DNA of 64,000 nt from Xiphias gladius (taxonomy: Eukaryota; Chordata; Actinopteri; Istiophoriformes; Xiphiidae), in NCBI RefSeq assembly GCF_016859285.1, contig NC_053419.1:13280501-13344500 (forward strand), written 5' to 3'. The position numbers and the translations under genes were made by a program. Every line of letters begins with the position of its first letter. Within the stretch, counting starts at the first letter, position 1. The notes beneath the pieces are model-generated. The model was not told the DNA's origin. It did not search any database and saw nothing but the letters and a program-made list of their open reading frames with translations. Below, one piece after another: positions 49,641-63,300 of this stretch.

Positions 49641-50350
49641 GAAGCCTTATCTCATAGATATGCCTTTCGTATCTTATAACTATGACTTACTATATCATAA
49701 TTACTTAATCCGGATCTCATATATACTAGAAAACAATCTACAGTATAGTAAAGGTTATCTATCATTGCAATTTGAGAAGACAAAAGAATTATGGCACTCC
49801 CTGATTTAATGCGTTTTTATTCCCTCCTTGGTTTTAGACAATGGGAGATAATAAAATCACTGAGTAATGTGGACAGTATTATTATAAGGGTAGGGTTTTT
49901 TTCTGTCTATCCTATATATCTTTATAAGAGCTTAATTGTCAATATAATTAAGTCTTTTTTCAACAAAGTATTTTAAAAAAATGTTACATTAAAGGTTAAT
50001 AGTGTACAGTCCTCACTTGTGTGAATAGATGTGAACTTTTAAAAGACACAGGAGGTATACTATTGACATGGATTCTATTAGTTAATTCTTTTTAGCCTAT
50101 TACTTTTTTACATTTTGGAAAACTACTAATTAGCTATTGACAGTTCATTTTCACTATGTACCATTGGATGTACTGACAACTGGGACCAAATTACTTTAAT
50201 ACTGAAGAAATCTTGAAAACCTGATGATTTTCGGGCTCCTTTCCCTTCAGTATACGTTATCTCATAGTTACGACATCAAGACCTCATTATTATGCGATGT
50301 TTTCACTTAATCGTGAGATACGGAAGTCATAATTATGTGTCAAAGCCTCC
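49640..50350. repeat. Degenerate AT-rich palindromic-type repeat copies
   Basis: Two clusters (about 49645-49730 and 50258-50345) share words such as TATCTCATAG, ATAATTA, ACTTAATC and TCATAATTA, with short self-complementary runs. They resemble decayed copies of a fish repeat built on TCTCATAATTATGAGA-like palindromes. The sequence between them is AT-rich and its frames look non-coding. Confidence 0.35.
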
Positions 50351-50369
50351 GGAACGTATTTTATTTTTG

Positions 50370-51179
50370 TGAATGCAATGCGCCTCCGCAGCCACAGTCA
50401 CCAACGAAAAAGTCAGCGTACGGGACTTTAGCCTCCCGGGAAGACATCAAGCTAAGTGAGTAAGTTTCACAATGATATAAAATGACTATGTTTTATCGGG
50501 TTCAACTTTTCCGTGTGAGGGCTCTGGTCACAGATCACGGATTATAGAGTTAAAACTCTAACATTAAGAGGGTAAATAATACGTATTCCACCTTTTTTCC
50601 ACAAGGCGTCGAGCAGCTACGTTTATACATCTGCGTTCCTACGGCAACGCGCCGAAGCTTCCTCCAAGGGGATCATGGGAAACAGTTCTGGCTACAGAAC
50701 AGGAGGGAGTTTCGAAATTATTTCACGATTAGCTAAAGTTTAACATGTAATACCATGGCTTTATTGAATTTTTGCAACCACCTGATGTGAGCTAAACATG
50801 TGAGTATAGCCAATGTATCTGAAGTACTCAGGTTAGGCTTTTTTCGGGAACAGTGATCCTCGCTGTAAGCAAAAGTAGCTAGGTGGCTAACGCTAGTTAA
50901 CAGTATGACAACAACGGTTAACATTAGCTAATAGCACGGCACCATAACATTGTCAGTACATGTCATTTATTGTCGTGAACATATAACGATTTCATTGCGT
51001 ATTCAAAAATGGAAAGCTGTGTAGCTAATCAGAATGTTTACATTGCAGCAAATAAGCATGTTGCTTGTCTACTAACCTACAGATTTATGTCGCCTTGCTT
51101 GTCTAGAGGGATCCTGTAATTTCGATTAACCCTTCGTGAATGCGTAATCACGGCGAAGAACTGATGCTGCCTTTGAGAC
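50370..51179 (+). promoter_or_regulatory. cplane1 promoter and 5' untranslated region
   Basis: Contains CpG-bearing stretches at 50380-50460 and 50600-50660, an X-box, possible 5' UTR donors (for example CTAA|GTGAGTAAG near 50453 and CGCT|GTAAGC near 50862) and a good acceptor CTTGTCTAG near 51107. The 5' UTR may therefore be spliced, with the start codon 73 bp into the second exon. The transcription start cannot be fixed. Confidence 0.4.
50635..50648 (+). promoter_or_regulatory. X-box (RFX site) upstream of cplane1
   Basis: GTTCCTACGGCAAC fits the X-box consensus RYYNYY-N(1-3)-RRNRAC at every defined position with a 2-bp spacer. RFX factors use this motif to drive ciliary genes, and cplane1 is a ciliary gene. 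It lies 532 bp upstream of the cplane1 start codon in a locally CpG-containing stretch (50600-50660) that looks like the proximal promoter. Confidence 0.6.
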
Positions 51180-51397
51180 ATGGAGCTAAAATTGGAGGTC
51201 GTTTTGTCATCCAGCATCAAAAGGAAGAAACCATGGCCGCGATTCTGTTGGCTTGGGCAGGTGAGGAGAGTAGAGTGTTAGGAAGAAGCATTTTAGGCAG
51301 TGATACGAAAACTTTGCTATCATTTGTCAGAAGAAAATGACTATGAACCGGTGTCGTGTCACTATCAGGAGAAGGAGTCTGTGTTCCTGTTAGATGA
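51140..51397 (+). other. Upstream open reading frame overlapping the cplane1 start
   Basis: An ATG at 51140, 40 bp before the cplane1 ATG and in a different frame, opens 40 codons to the exon end (51260). After splicing to 51369 it continues 9 more codons to TGA at 51395-51397, so it overlaps the main start and terminates inside the main coding sequence. A second ATG in the same frame is at 51163. Both have poor contexts (T or C at -3), whereas the main ATG has G at -3 and G at +4, so leaky scanning is expected. Confidence 0.5.
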
Positions 51398-54300
51398 CAA
51401 ACGGATCAGTGAGATCAACATGGTGTCTGGTCGCACAAAGAAGAGGACCCCTAAACTCCATCCTTTGCTCAACAGTGTGGTGAAAATGGCTTCATCCCAC
51501 AATGGTGAGTCTAATGTATTAACTCGAAGCAAAGCACTTGTCACCTGTCAATTCTGAGAGTACATTTACACTTGTCTGTTGCTGTTTTTTTAGGTATGTG
51601 GCTTTGTGGACTATTGGTATCAGGAGAGCTCTTTCTGTGGAACAGAGATAAAGACTTGTTGAAGACTGCTGCAGCAACCCCAGAAGTAGTTCACGTAATT
51701 ACTTCTGGTCAAGGTATGCACTATATTTACAGTATAAGTGGCAAATACAAAAGTTTTTCATTAAACTACATAGTTAGGAGGGGGAGACATTAGATCTGCA
51801 ATAATGATCCCAGTACTGCTGTGAAACTGATATATGAAGTCACTTGGAAGATGTGGGAGAGTTAATTCAACCAATACATGAACAAGTACTTATGTGCTTA
51901 TTTTTTCCTGTGAATGGATTTATTAAAGGTGATGCTTACAGATTTTTTGTTTATAACATGAGCTGCACATACAGTATCCTAAATCCCTATGTTTCTGTTA
52001 TATGTCAATGAATTATCAAATCCTAAATCATGGATGTAGGTGTGTTTTCACAGGAAATGCCACGAGGTTGTCTCTCCAGGTTTCTGAGGATGGGATGTGT
52101 GTGCTACTGGTAGCCATAACAGGGCAAGTCTTCCTGTGGGAGTGTATGGACGTCAGGGATTTGATGGGAGTACGAGATGGCAAAGTCAAGGGACACTGGG
52201 CACATATACAGCCCCTTGAGGATACCATTCTGCCTTCTCCACAAGACAAAGAAGCATCCCAACACACAATTTTTGTAAAGACAGAGGTCTGTACTCATAA
52301 TAAGAGTACATGTTTGATATGTTATGCAATGTTTCAGTCAGTGGCATGATTTTACAGACCTGTAGTCTTTTTCTTATTTTCTACAGGCCTTATATCTTAT
52401 TTGATCTCTCTTCAAACTCCCTTAGGTTATGGGTGATGCCTGCTTATCAGCCTTTGTTTTCACATCTGGAAAGAACCTAATCATTACCTGTCTGAAAATT
52501 CAGTGGGAAGAGGGCCACATGAGAGTTGGGTGAGTGAGCAGGTCTATGTAACAGTCAGGACTCTTACTGGATATTATGGTAGTAAAAATTGCACATTTCT
52601 CTTTGCAGTTCTGTGGGATATAGCATACAGTGGGCCACCAAAACATACCCCATGTCTCATCTCACCCCACCCTGCAAACCAGTTAAGTCTAGAGGGGCCT
52701 TGGTGCAAGCCTTCTCCCCAGATGGCCAACTGTTAGCCATCGTTCTGAACCAGAGACAGCCAAAGGTGAGCATCTGGCCCCTCTATATTGCACATCTTCA
52801 TCTGTTTCTTTTTCTGGGTACATTCATCTGTAGAAACCTGAATCAAGATTTGTGTTTCCTGTTTTTGAAACCAGGCTACACAGGTCCTTTATGTGAGCAC
52901 ACAGAATTTTGTCTCAGTATCAAGTTGCCTTGGAGGATGTGGAAGTAAGAAAATGGCGATCCCCTCTAAATACATAAGGTACAGTATGCATGAGTAAAAA
53001 TGTGTTGTGGTTGGTGCAGTAGTCAGCCAATGACAGGCTTAACCTGGGGGTTAACATCTGTTTAGTCAGACTGTCTAAATACTGCTGGGGAAGGGCCATG
53101 ACTGAATTGTCACAACTTTAAATAAACAAAGTAGTGTTGACATTGTGCCTGAGTTCAGCACATCATTTCCCGACAGTCTCAAAATAAAATTTACCAGAAG
53201 GGAATGGTCATTTCCCAGCATCACCGGCACAGAAAACAATGTCTGTACAATTCTATCAAGACTACCTAAATTAAAGTTAGCAGGAAACTATTGCCACAAG
53301 AGGGTGTTTTACATCACCCAAATGCCACCTGTCATTAGAACTACTTTCAAATCTTTGAAGTACAGTGTCTATTTATTTAGAAAAGATCTTAAAATATTTT
53401 GTCTTTTAGGTCCTACTGGGTTGCCAGTGTGAGCTGGTCATCCAGCGGCCTTTTCCTGGCTTGTGTTCTCAAGAGAGGCTCCCTTCTTATGTTGGCTCGC
53501 CTCGGAGGGCTTCTCACTCTAACAAGCTCTGGTTGCAATGTTGACTTTGGGCCTGCACACTTCTTACCCCTGCACCCTCTCATCACTTACCGGTATACAT
53601 TTGAGGCATTTTGCTCTTCATTTATGATCCTTTGTTACAAGTTAATGATGTGTTTGGGCTGATCTTGTTAATTATCATTTCCTCTCTGTCAAATGTGGTC
53701 GTCTTTTCTATTGATTTAAAGTTTCAGCATGATAGTCATGTCATTGCCTCTCTCTTATTAATCCTAACCATGAACAAAGTATAAATTGAGTGAGAAACAT
53801 GATGATTTATTATATATAATGTGTGTTTTATTTTCTCTCTGTAATAAAGGTTTTTCTGTTTTTCCACGAACTTTACTTTCTCTCTGCAGGCCAACAGTGT
53901 CTGCAGGAAGAGGAGATGCCTCTCTGTCCAGTTCTAGCTTGTCTGTGCGGGATGTTCTGAGGCAGCGGTATTCTGTGACCTGGCATCCACGGCTGTTGTA
54001 TCTCATTGTGTCTGACGGCTACATGGCCACGGTTATGAGGGTGCTAGATAGGGCCTCTCCTGCCATGTTGCTAAAAGCACTTCTTAAGGACACAGGCAAG
54101 GATCTTGAGAAGGCCAGCCGGATACTGGATAAATCACAGGTGGTAAACCAGGGACTTCTAGAAGTGGGAATGGGGATCTTACTCAGCTTCAGCTTTTGTA
54201 TGTAATTCACTTTAGGACGATTCTTAATATTTTGTCTTTCCTCACATTCATTATTTTCAGATTCATGTAAGGGCTTGGTTGGAGTCTGTGTCTTGCCTGA

Positions 54301-57300
54301 ATCTTGACAGCAGCCTTGAGGCACTCAACCCCATTGTTACATGTGGGCCCAACACCACAGACTCTGTCTTTTCAGCAGCTGCAGATGGATCCACTTTGCC
54401 ACTTTTCCTGCAGGACCAAGGGACATTGGGGGGAACCAAGGAGCTTCTTGGAAAAGTACAGGTGGGTAACATGTTATCAGTTAGGAAATTATAGCTTTAG
54501 ATTCTTTGTAAAAAATAATGATCCTGTTTGCATGTAATTACACTGAGTTAGAAGGCATCATGGCTGCTGTATCAGCTACTTGATTCACTTACGTTAGCTA
54601 CCTCTGACTTGCTATTTGATTGTGTGGTTTCCTAGGCTTTCTTTGAGGATGACTCTGATTTAGAGGGACCCCCTGCTGGTTCTCATCTGGAGGATGGCGG
54701 TCGTTTAGAGTTTGCCTCCATGTTTGACACACTCCACGCCCTGGACACACACACTGACACTGGACTTGTTAGTGGTCCAGATTATGAAAAGGACTTTGTT
54801 GAAACAGAGAGGAAGACTCCTCTTATTCATCGTGAACTTGGGAAAATCCAGAGTAAGCTGCTAACAGCCTGGGCTTTTAGCATGTCTCTAGGAAATGCTG
54901 TGGAAGATAGAGCTCGTCTGTTGAAGCATACCCTCTATTGTGTGGTGCGATTTGCTGCTTTACTCCATTTGATCCCCAGCTCCATGGTCCACACAGGAAA
55001 AAAGAATAACTCAGTTTCTACTTCCCTCCTTCATCTTATCAAAGCCCTTCTATCTTTTCTTCCCTGGGATAGCACTCATTCAGATGGGCCATGCTGCCTG
55101 GGACTGGTGGTAGAGCTCACTAAACGACTGGTACGCCTCCTGCTGACCCCTTACCCTGAGTCCTACCAGACCGGTCACTGTCAGCTATCATCTCAATGTC
55201 TATCCACCACCCTGCATATCTTGCAGCTGGTCTCCAATTCTCTTGACCACACCTACAGCCTGCAGCAAAGAACTGTGTGGTCCTCTGCAGAGAAGGAATC
55301 TCTTTCCCAGCCACTACAGCTCTGGCCATCAGATGTACACTATGTGCCTCTGCTACAGGAGGAGAAGGAAAAGAGACTCAGCTTGCTACATCAGGCACAA
55401 CCTGTTCCGCAGCGACCATCCAGCAGGTAGAGACGGTCTCTTTTGGCTTTTTATGTGCCAGTGTTTACAAGCAAATAGCCAACTATTTGTTGTTGTGGAT
55501 GCCAATCTTAGTAATTGCATGTCATGCTTTACCTTGACTTTAAAGTCAAACAAGATTAATGATTTTCTTTTTTGGCCAGATTGGTGGGAGTGTGGCAGTG
55601 GGTGTATAAGATCACCCAGCAGTATCTGGAAGAACTGAAAAGCTTTAAAGGCTGCGATGGCTGGGAGGAGGAACAGGAACAGCTGTCTTTCATCATGTCA
55701 CAGATCCAAACAGCTCTGCAGGCTACAGGAGAAAGGCTAGAGGAGGGCCCTGCACTGCTGAGTTACCTAGGTCTGAAACAGATGGACTATTTATCTAACT
55801 ATGGTTATTCTACCAGCCACAGGAAATTAATTTAATGTTTATTTTGTACACTATTCAGTTTTGTGTAAAAGGAGATGGATGAACTGAACTGTTGGCTAAG
55901 GAGCAATATCTTTTATTTAGGAATTTCAACCCTCCCCTTCCCTTATAGCTAGAATCTTGAATCCTGTGGAATGATGGGGTGCCGAAACTCTGTCCACTGA
56001 GCCAATTGTTTGTTCGTGTGACTTTTCTTTTCTTTTCTTTTTTATATATATATATATATATATGCCCTGGATATTCACTGAGAATTGGGTGGTTTAAAAC
56101 TACACAAACCAAATACAAAATTGCAACAGAGTAATGTAACTGTGTTTTAGATCAATTAGAAGAATAGTTTTGTCTGAATAATTAGTGTTGTTGTTTAGCA
56201 TTTCACTCTTCTCCCCTCAGGTGAACATCTTTTCCTGGATGGCTTGTATCCAAAAAGCGCTGATGCTTGGCAGTCGCAAATTTGTGAAGAGATTAGCAAA
56301 AGTAAAAACCATTTCTTCAATTTTTTCATTAAGGTATACAATATGTTCACATTCGGCCTGAAATGTTAATCCTATGTCTTATTATTAGGTTGTGATCGTA
56401 GGGCCTTCCAGGAGGCACGGCTTTGTCTGGCACTCCTATACAGTCTCTTGTCCCAGTACCGTCTAAGGGAAGCCCAGGAGTTGGGGGACCACATGGCCCG
56501 CCTAATACTGCACAGGGCCGGACACCAGAAGGACAACTTGACTTGCGTAACAGGTCAGCCATGGTCAATAATTCCTCTGTCTTTTAGAGATTTTTCATTC
56601 ATGAGTCAGTTTATGGAATTGAGTTGTAAATAGCTAACATTTGAACCTGGCCAGTATGATTTACTTAAATTCATCAGTATGATATGAAACATTGTCTAAA
56701 AGGTCAAGCTTTAGAGCTGCAGAGTATAAGTCTGCCTTTATTTCTCAGTGATTATACAAAAAACAGAAAGTAAGTCATGTTAGTTATTAGCCCTGCCTTT
56801 GTGTCTTGCAGCAGACTCTCTTCCTTGCCCGTGGCTCCCGATGGACCTTCACAGTGAGGCAGCCTGTGCAGTGATTCAGAGCCTGGGGAGATTCATGGCC
56901 ACTTACTTCACCACCCAACCCCTCCACATCCTGCCCCCTCACAATGTGGCCATCCTGCCTCCACTACATGTACCTCATGGTATGTTTCCCAAATTATTAA
57001 TCAGTTAAAAATATTATTTTTTCATTATATTTAATTATATTTTTAACTATAAAATTAACCAAATTGATGATTTTGTAATATGTCTTTTCTCAGCCCCCAG
57101 TGTTGGGCGCTTGGTGCCACTGTGCCAGGAGGAGGGGGCTACAGCAGTTCGACGACAGCATCTGTCAGAAGTATGGACAGTGGACTATGCCCAGGACCTG
57201 CTCCTGCTAGGGGGTCTACTTCCTGAGGCTGTGTGGTTGGCTTACCATCTCGGGGACTGGAAAACAGCGGTGTCTCTGAGTCTGGCCTATACAAGCTATT

Positions 57301-60300
57301 GCACTGACCACTTTGACTTTACTCGGTCAGTGTGAAAGAAAGCATACAATATAAACAGGGAGAGAATAAGTGTATGGTGCAAGTTTTCTGTTACTGTTGC
57401 TAGTTCTAGAATATTTAAAATCTGATTTCAATTGTAATGAGCATGACAGTTACTTCTCTCACGACAGGCTGAGGTGGAGAGAGCTCCACCTCCCAACATT
57501 TTTGGAAGCCGAAAGCATTTTTCAGGCTGAGTTGGAGTGTCTTCTCGGCAATAAGTCTGACTCCCTTGAGCACAGAGACAAGGATGGTGACAAGAGCTTC
57601 ACAGGTGTGTGAGACCTGACAACTGTAAGATGATCACAACACACATATAACCCTTTAATTTTAATCTAGGCCTTGTCTCACCTCCTTTTACCAGACCCCT
57701 TTGAAGGAGTAGACTGGGATTTATTGCAGTTTTCCATAAAGGAGATACTTAAAGCATCAGTCATGGCTGGAGTGAATGTTATGTCTTCACCCTTGTCTTC
57801 CTTGCTGGACAAAGCTAAAGAATTGTGTTCCTGCCTACCTATGTTGGTGCCCAATGGACTGTATCTACCTTCCCCACCTCTTTATTGCCCTCAGCCTTCC
57901 CCCAACACACAGGTAAATTAAATAGAAGATCAACTTCTACCTATGTTTACGTATAAATCCTATAATTACATGTTGCGTGTGTCTCATTCTTAGGACCCGA
58001 TGGGGACAATAGGACAGTTTACTGAAGTTGTATCACGTCACAAAGTGTCTGCGGTTCTCCAAAGATTACTTTTACTTCTGAGATCTGCTCATTGTTGCCA
58101 TCCTGCTGCCCAGTGGTACATCACTCATCTGCGCCGTGCCAGACACCTACTACACAAGGTACTTTACAGGGCTGAAGGGATTTTATCTTGCTTAATAATA
58201 AGATTAAAGGCCCTAAGTGTGGCTAACATAGCTGATATTTCCAGTCTTTATGGAAGAAAGAGGTCATGTGTTTAAAGCTACATTCTTCTTAGTACAAGTG
58301 ATTGTTTTTTGGTTGTTTTTCTTTTTGAACTTGTGATTCAATGTCATGAATCACAAATTCAAAAGGACAACAACAGTCATACTGGACAAGCACAATCACA
58401 CTTTTCTGAAGCAATGCCAAAACTGTTCCATTTTACTACACCGCCCTTGTTTCCTCATGCAAATAGGACATAGATAAAGATGAAACTCAAAATTATACTT
58501 GGTTGTGTCCTGTAGAATAGATTAGCTGTCATCTTCCAGTGATCAGCAATAATTTCTTATTTTGTTAATATTACTTCATCTTGTGCAAATATTACCATAA
58601 CCTACTGACAGTAGTTAAAAGTTGGCGATTACACTACTAATCGCATTACTAAAGTGTCATGCCATCTTAAATAGTGGAAATATCTGATGATGTTTTCAGA
58701 TCAAGAAGAAGTACTCATACCCAGCAGCTGCTGAAGAAGAGAGGGCTTTCCCAGAGGGCCTGATGAAGTTTTGCACCCGCAGTGGATTCTTCAGACGGGG
58801 GCCTAACAAAGATGGTCATTTGGACCCCGATACCATCCAAACTATAAGTAAGATGCTTAAAGTACAATGTGGATATCATAATCAATAATCAGTTTTTTCA
58901 GATAGTACTTATTAACTAATTTTCTGCTACAAGTCTGTTTCAGGGAGTTGTGTGGTTTATGCTGGATGCTGCATGTCAGGGACCAGCTCTCCATTTCCTG
59001 TAGGAAGTATCAGGCGAACAGACAGCATGGTAGAGATGAACAGGTATTAACTTTCTGTTTGAGTGTGTGATGTATTTCTGTAAATATTGTCAGCTATTGA
59101 TGCCCTGTGAGTATGCGTGTGTATCTGTGTCCCTTAGATCCCTGGTCATCCCGAAGTGATCTCTAGCTGCATTGATGCTCTCCGCTGGGCCTGTCGTTTC
59201 CTGCCTTTCTCTCACTTCCTCAATGCTGAAGAAATTCTCCAGGACGTACTGCTCAGCCTTGTGTCCGATCTACCTCCCATCTCTTTGGTGAAATGACTTT
59301 TTCTTGTCTTTTCTTACATGAGCAGTGTTTATCAAACTAAACAGACTGACCTCGAATAAGTAAATTTCTCATCCTTTCATGTTCTTCTTCTTAGGTGGCA
59401 GACACGCTGGTGCGAGCCTTCCCAGAGGAGGAAGAGTCTGTCAGAGTCCCACTGAGAGAAAAGTATAACTCACTGCTGCAGAGACTCAGGCAATGCATTG
59501 TCCTTGGTATGAAGACCTCTGTTCATTAAAAAGTTACTTTGAAATGCTATACAACATTTAAAAGATGCAAATTTCTGAATGGTTATGTTTTTATATTATG
59601 GGTTTCGAGCTGGGTCATAACACCAGTCCTTGTACTTTGGTTAGTGCTGGTAGCATATGATCACTGTGTGCTAACTTGAGAAGTGGTTTAAAATCCTCAA
59701 AGTTTGTGTATTAATTTAAGTGAACACAGGGATAAACAGGGATTTGACCTGTTATATTCTTAGTATATATTATTATTGTGCCTTCGCTTCTATGGCGTCT
59801 AAGCTTGAGAATGACTTGCCTGAGGAGCTCAGACTTACCAAATCACTAACTTCTTTTAAATCATTTTAATTGGTTAGCCTTTGAACAATTTTAATGTTTT
59901 CATGTGACACTTTTATATTTATATGCTGCACTTTTTGATATCTATATGTTCTGTATAGTAGTTTGTAACATTTGTTTTTACTGATTTTTGCCTTTTGATT
60001 TTAGTCCCCTGTCTCAGCTTTTATCCTTTGTTGTGTGTAAAGAACTTTGTAACATTGGTTTTCGAAGGTGCTACGAAAAAACTTGTTAATATTATTATTA
60101 TTCAGTATCTGTGACTCCTAAAAATGGGTGATGTATTTTTAAATGTCTCTCTACGCTATTTTGTCTGTTCTGTGTCTCTAGAAGCGGAGAAAGAGGAGGT
60201 GAATGAGTTAATGATGATTCAGATTCAAGACAAACACAGGCAGAGGAGAAAACATCTTGGGCGTTTGCGGAGGCACCTGGCCCCTCCTGAGCTCCATCTG

Positions 60301-63300
60301 TGGGAGAAAGAAGAGGAAGAGGAGGATAAGGGAAGCAAACACAGGATGGCCATGTTAAAGCAACTTTCACTGGGTACAAGTCTGAGCAACAGCACTTTAA
60401 CAGACTGTGGGTTCCCCCCAGTGTGCAGTGATGGAGACACAGCAGAGAATACATCAGCGGCTATCTCCCCTGAACAGCATTGCCGACCCATGACCAGGTA
60501 GCCAGTAAAGAATAGTAGCACTACTATTACTCTGAAAAATCATCTATGCTGTGGCTTATTCTGTGCACTTGTTTTTAATTTCAGGGACAAAAAATCATAT
60601 AAAGTAAGAGACAAAGAATATGCTGTTAAGATTGAAAGCGCCATTCAGGAGGAGAATTACCCAGATGATACCGAGGGGAATGAGAAGTCCTCTCTACCAG
60701 TGGTTGGCACCTGGGAGTTTGAGTTGGAGGATGAAGAGTATCTAAACTTCCTGGAGCTCTTCCTCAGCTACGTGTTAGAGAAGGATAGTGCTGATGGAGG
60801 GAACTCGGGCAGTGAACTTCCTTTGCTGAAGGGCTTCTCCTCCCAGCTGAGGGAGAGAGAGTTGCATTCTCTCACTTTTGATGTGCTCACAACTGTTCAT
60901 CGCCGTCAAAGGGATGGGCACCATCCAGGGAGAAAACACTGGGGCAATGAACCTCCAGTGTTCAGAGCTGGATGCTGCTACAAGCCCATCAAACAAAGTA
61001 CAACCCCTGAAGTGCAAACGTCTTCCATCGGGAGTGAAGGCCCCTTATCCAGAGCTAGCCCTTTTGTCAGCTCTCTTCCTGGGCTGAGAACTGGCAGGCA
61101 AAAAGGTTTGTTTGGCCTCCGACAGCAAAGCAGTGTGCCTTTAGTCCAAAGAATGAAAGGAGGCCACTCTGGTTCTGAAAATAACCCTATTCAAAGTGCC
61201 TTTCCCATGAGGCAGCCATCAGAGAGCTTGGTATTAGCCTCTTCAACTTCAGTGGAAGCTGTGGTTGAACTGCAGCAGGGCCTGGACCCTAAATTAGAGG
61301 CTCAGTTTCCAGAGCTGGGTAGGCTACTGGAGTGGATGGTACGCTGGGCTGATAGGAGGGTGCTACTGGGACATCATGGCAAAAAGAAGAAAGAGAGGGG
61401 AGGAGGGGTAGGAGGAACAGCTGAGGAAGGAGTAATGATTCGAGTCAAAGCCTCAGCACCTGCTGTCCTCACTTCCCTCAGCTTGCTGGAGTGGAGGTAC
61501 ACTGCTCTACTCAGGACAGACGACTACAGTACTCACATCCAAGTTCCAGAAACACAATGGACTGTAGCCCCTGTGCTGCAGCCTGCGGTGGACAGGAAGC
61601 TGGAGAGAGAGAGCAGTGTTGATACAGGCTACCCTGGGTCAGCCAACACTCCCATCATTGGTCTTGATTACAATTTACAGCAAGGAGAATTGTCCATGTG
61701 AGTGACCCATGTTTTTATTTACAAATGCTTGTTAGTGAGCCAGATGGAAACTGGCACACATACATACAGTAGGTCTGTAGCAAGCCAGTTTGTTTCATAA
61801 ATTTCACAATTTAGTTGACCAAGTGTTTTGGAATTTGGTCTTTTGACATATATTTAAAACTGGGTTGTGTGCAGTCAGTGTGTATGGTTTATCAGAGATT
61901 GTGAGATTTTACACGCTGAAGATTTAAATCTTTGCTGAAGAAGCACAAATTGGTATGTTAGCAAATATCATTGTAATTGGACACATGGTGATAGCAAAGT
62001 AGCAGCAAAAATAAATATGTACTCATATTTTGATATTTTTTTTTTTTGTAATTACTGATTTGATAATTTTTTCTTTTTATTTTACTGTTTACATGAATAA
62101 TATGCTGTATTTATACACTACTTGTTTTCCTGCAGTGGTTCTACAGATGAACCAGAGGAACTGACATGTCACAGGATGGCTCTTCCTAATGAACAGGATC
62201 AACTGACTTTTGATGCTCAGCAGAGAAAATCCAGTTCACAAAAACCATCTCTCGATGACTTAGATGTTACACCTGAAAAAGAATGTATGATACTAAGTTA
62301 TGTTCGATCATAAAAGTTGCTGGATTGCAGACCTTTATAACACAGAATATTAAATGCTGTGTTTGGTATTCTCAGGCAAAAGCAGTGGCAGTGAGGGATT
62401 TCAGGTGTCATCCTCTATTTCCCATGGAAACATCTCTGAAAACATCTGCACACCTGAAACGGTGAATATTACCATTCAGGATTTCCATTCTTCATATGTA
62501 TCATCAAGGTTGTCAAAACAAATAACTGTTATTTTTTCTTTTCAAGAGTTTAAAGCTTGCAGAGCTGGACTTCTCAGAAAATGCCGAAGATATGTCCAGT
62601 TCCACTTCTCTGTAAGTTTTTAATGTTCCTTATTTAACTTATTTACTTTGGAAAAATATATGTGAATGTGTAAAAGTTTTTTCAAAGGAGAGCCATTACT
62701 GCTGTAAGTTAGTGCCAAGAAGTGCCAGAAGTTTTTTTAAAGTGTTTCATAATTCTTTTAGATTTTAAGTCTATTATGTTATGTAATGTTTTCTATAGTT
62801 ACAGGTCACAGTTATTCTTCAACACCACACTATAATATATAAAAGTAGCATAAAAGATTGTCCTTGTTAAGTTATTCATACATTAACAATTTGGTGGAGT
62901 TTTAAATGCTGAAATTGAAAATGTTTTGTTGTTCAAGCCACAGTTTTTTTCTGTCATCCTAGAAGTCAAGTACAAGCTCCTCCACACCCAGAGCCCCAAA
63001 CTCTTCCTACTGTCCAGACTGAGGCCTTGGTTCATGCAGAGCTTACTGATTCGACTGGAATGCTGCTCCCCAATACACCTGTAGATCCTCCAAGCCTTCA
63101 GCCACAAAGCTCCACGGCTGGTGGACACACTCATGTTTCTACAGCCCCCGGTCAGCCGTCATCCAATCAGACTCCACCAATGAGACAGCGACTGGGCGAA
63201 GACTTATTTAGATTGGTTCAGGTGAGAACAGGCTGACTGAAAGGAAAAATTCTGTTCAACTGTCTCGTATGATTGACTATTACCTGAAGTGTTTTTGTCT

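Noticed and set aside
53145-53432. Open frame spanning cplane1 intron 7 into exon 8
   Set aside because: Only the part after the acceptor at 53409 matches CPLANE1, in another frame. The upstream part has no similarity.
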